The translations under genes were made by a program, and so were the position numbers. Positions 63,727 through 64,000 of a DNA stretch of 64,000 nt are shown here, one piece after another. The stretch's first letter is position 1. Every line of letters starts with the position of its first letter. The DNA comes from Lentilactobacillus buchneri (GTDB lineage: Bacteria; Bacillota; Bacilli; Lactobacillales; Lactobacillaceae), in contig NZ_CP073066.1 in the NCBI RefSeq assembly GCF_018314255.1, positions 124,001-188,000 on the forward strand, given 5' to 3'. Below the pieces are notes generated by a model. That model was not told the DNA's origin and did not search any database. It was given only the letters and a program-made list of their open reading frames with translations.

Positions 63727-64000
63727 TTATGGCTTGCGGAAATATTCAGCAATGATCCAGCTGACCGCAGACATCAGAATGGCCACGCCAATTGCGACCC
63801 AAAATGATGAGAATCTGAAATTAGCCCCAACAATCGTCGCCGTCAGTTCAAGCATCAACCCATTAATGACAAATGTGAATAATCCCAGTGTTAAAAGGTT
63901 AATCGGCAAAGACAAGATCGTAATAATCGGTCGGACCAACCAGTTCAAAACGGCTAAAACCACCGCCGCTACAAAAGCAATGCCCACGCTGGCAACGTAG
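63727..64000 (-). CDS. YvlD-like four-helix membrane protein (N-terminus outside window)
   Basis: The frame is open to the window edge, so the start is missing; 91 codons including the stop are visible. Hydrophobic helices and the block VLAVLNWLVRPIITILSLPINLLTLGLFTFVINGLMLEL are the mark of the YvlD / phage holin superfamily IV-like family, which in Firmicutes is a chromosomal membrane protein, not a phage gene. The GTG at 63987 lies inside the first conserved helix, so it is not the true start. It ends 51 bases before hprK and is probably in the same transcript; its role is unknown. Confidence 0.88.
   Translation of the reverse strand, partial: YVASVGIAFVAAVVLAVLNWLVRPIITILSLPINLLTLGLFTFVINGLMLELTATIVGANFRFSSFWVAIGVAILMSAVSWIIAEYFRKP

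Noticed and set aside
63727..64000. Phage holin suggesting a prophage
   Set aside because: The family name is misleading: YvlD-like proteins are chromosomal, and the neighbours are core genes in their normal order with no phage gene nearby.
1..64000. Defence system, CRISPR array, bacteriocin cluster, integrase or prophage
   Set aside because: No direct-repeat array, integrase, restriction or toxin-antitoxin signature is visible; almost all genes are core functions in conserved order.

Overview
The window is ordinary chromosomal DNA from a low-to-medium GC Gram-positive bacterium, almost certainly a lactic acid bacterium of the family Lactobacillaceae. Evidence: a SAM-III (SMK-box) riboswitch on metK, a form typical of Lactobacillales; the conserved blocks hprK-lgt-gpsA-galU-trxB, uvrB-uvrA, rapZ-yvcK-whiA, secG-est-rnr-smpB, cdaA-cdaR-glmM and gap-pgk-tpiA-eno; a CtsR box on clpP; cre boxes; an LPXTG surface protein. 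A Lentilactobacillus-type species is my guess, not shown by the sequence. I see no prophage, CRISPR array or defence island.

Layout. 1-3.4 kb: the end of an MFS exporter gene and metK, separated by a complete ISL3-family insertion sequence with a perfect 8-bp target duplication; the IS has split metK from its original terminator. 3.4-8.8 kb: two unrecognised small genes, a CorA-type metal transporter, an amino-acid permease behind a T-box leader, a nicotinamidase-like hydrolase, and two small unknown proteins (one of 55 residues). 8.8-11.2 kb: an alkaline-shock (Asp23/Gls24, AmaP, GlsB) membrane-stress operon, then a 250-bp non-coding element of two structured units. 11-19 kb: a YdcF-like membrane protein, a MarR regulator, a LicD protein, twin tRNA-Asn genes, a cre-controlled promoter that probably makes a short RNA, an orphan TagH-like ATPase and two GH73 peptidoglycan hydrolases.

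19-38.9 kb: cell-wall precursor and envelope genes (glmS, glmM, cdaA/cdaR, murB), a Na+/H+ antiporter, a tyrosine phosphatase, the ung-pta-tsaE-GNAT group, the secG-esterase-RNase R-SmpB group and a ClC transporter. 38.9-46 kb: an LPXTG adhesin whose ribosome-binding site can fold into a long hairpin, then the lower glycolytic genes eno, tpiA, pgk and gap, with tRNA-Arg(CCG) upstream on the other strand. 46-64 kb: a GNAT gene, a VOC dioxygenase, clpP, an alcohol dehydrogenase, whiA-yvcK-rapZ, uvrA-uvrB, an HD hydrolase, and trxB-galU-gpsA-lgt-hprK followed by a YvlD-like membrane protein cut by the window edge.

Functional themes are amino-sugar and peptidoglycan synthesis, carbon-flux control (HPr kinase, YvcK, RapZ, cre sites, glycolysis) and envelope stress. 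The signals most worth checking are not protein families but non-coding ones: the cre-driven short RNA near 15.05 kb, the ribosome-binding-site hairpin before the LPXTG gene, the paired structured element at 10.9-11.1 kb, the palindromes around the glmS promoter and the inverted repeat around the rapZ -35 box. Many genes start with TTG behind a strong ribosome-binding site, and I moved several starts accordingly.
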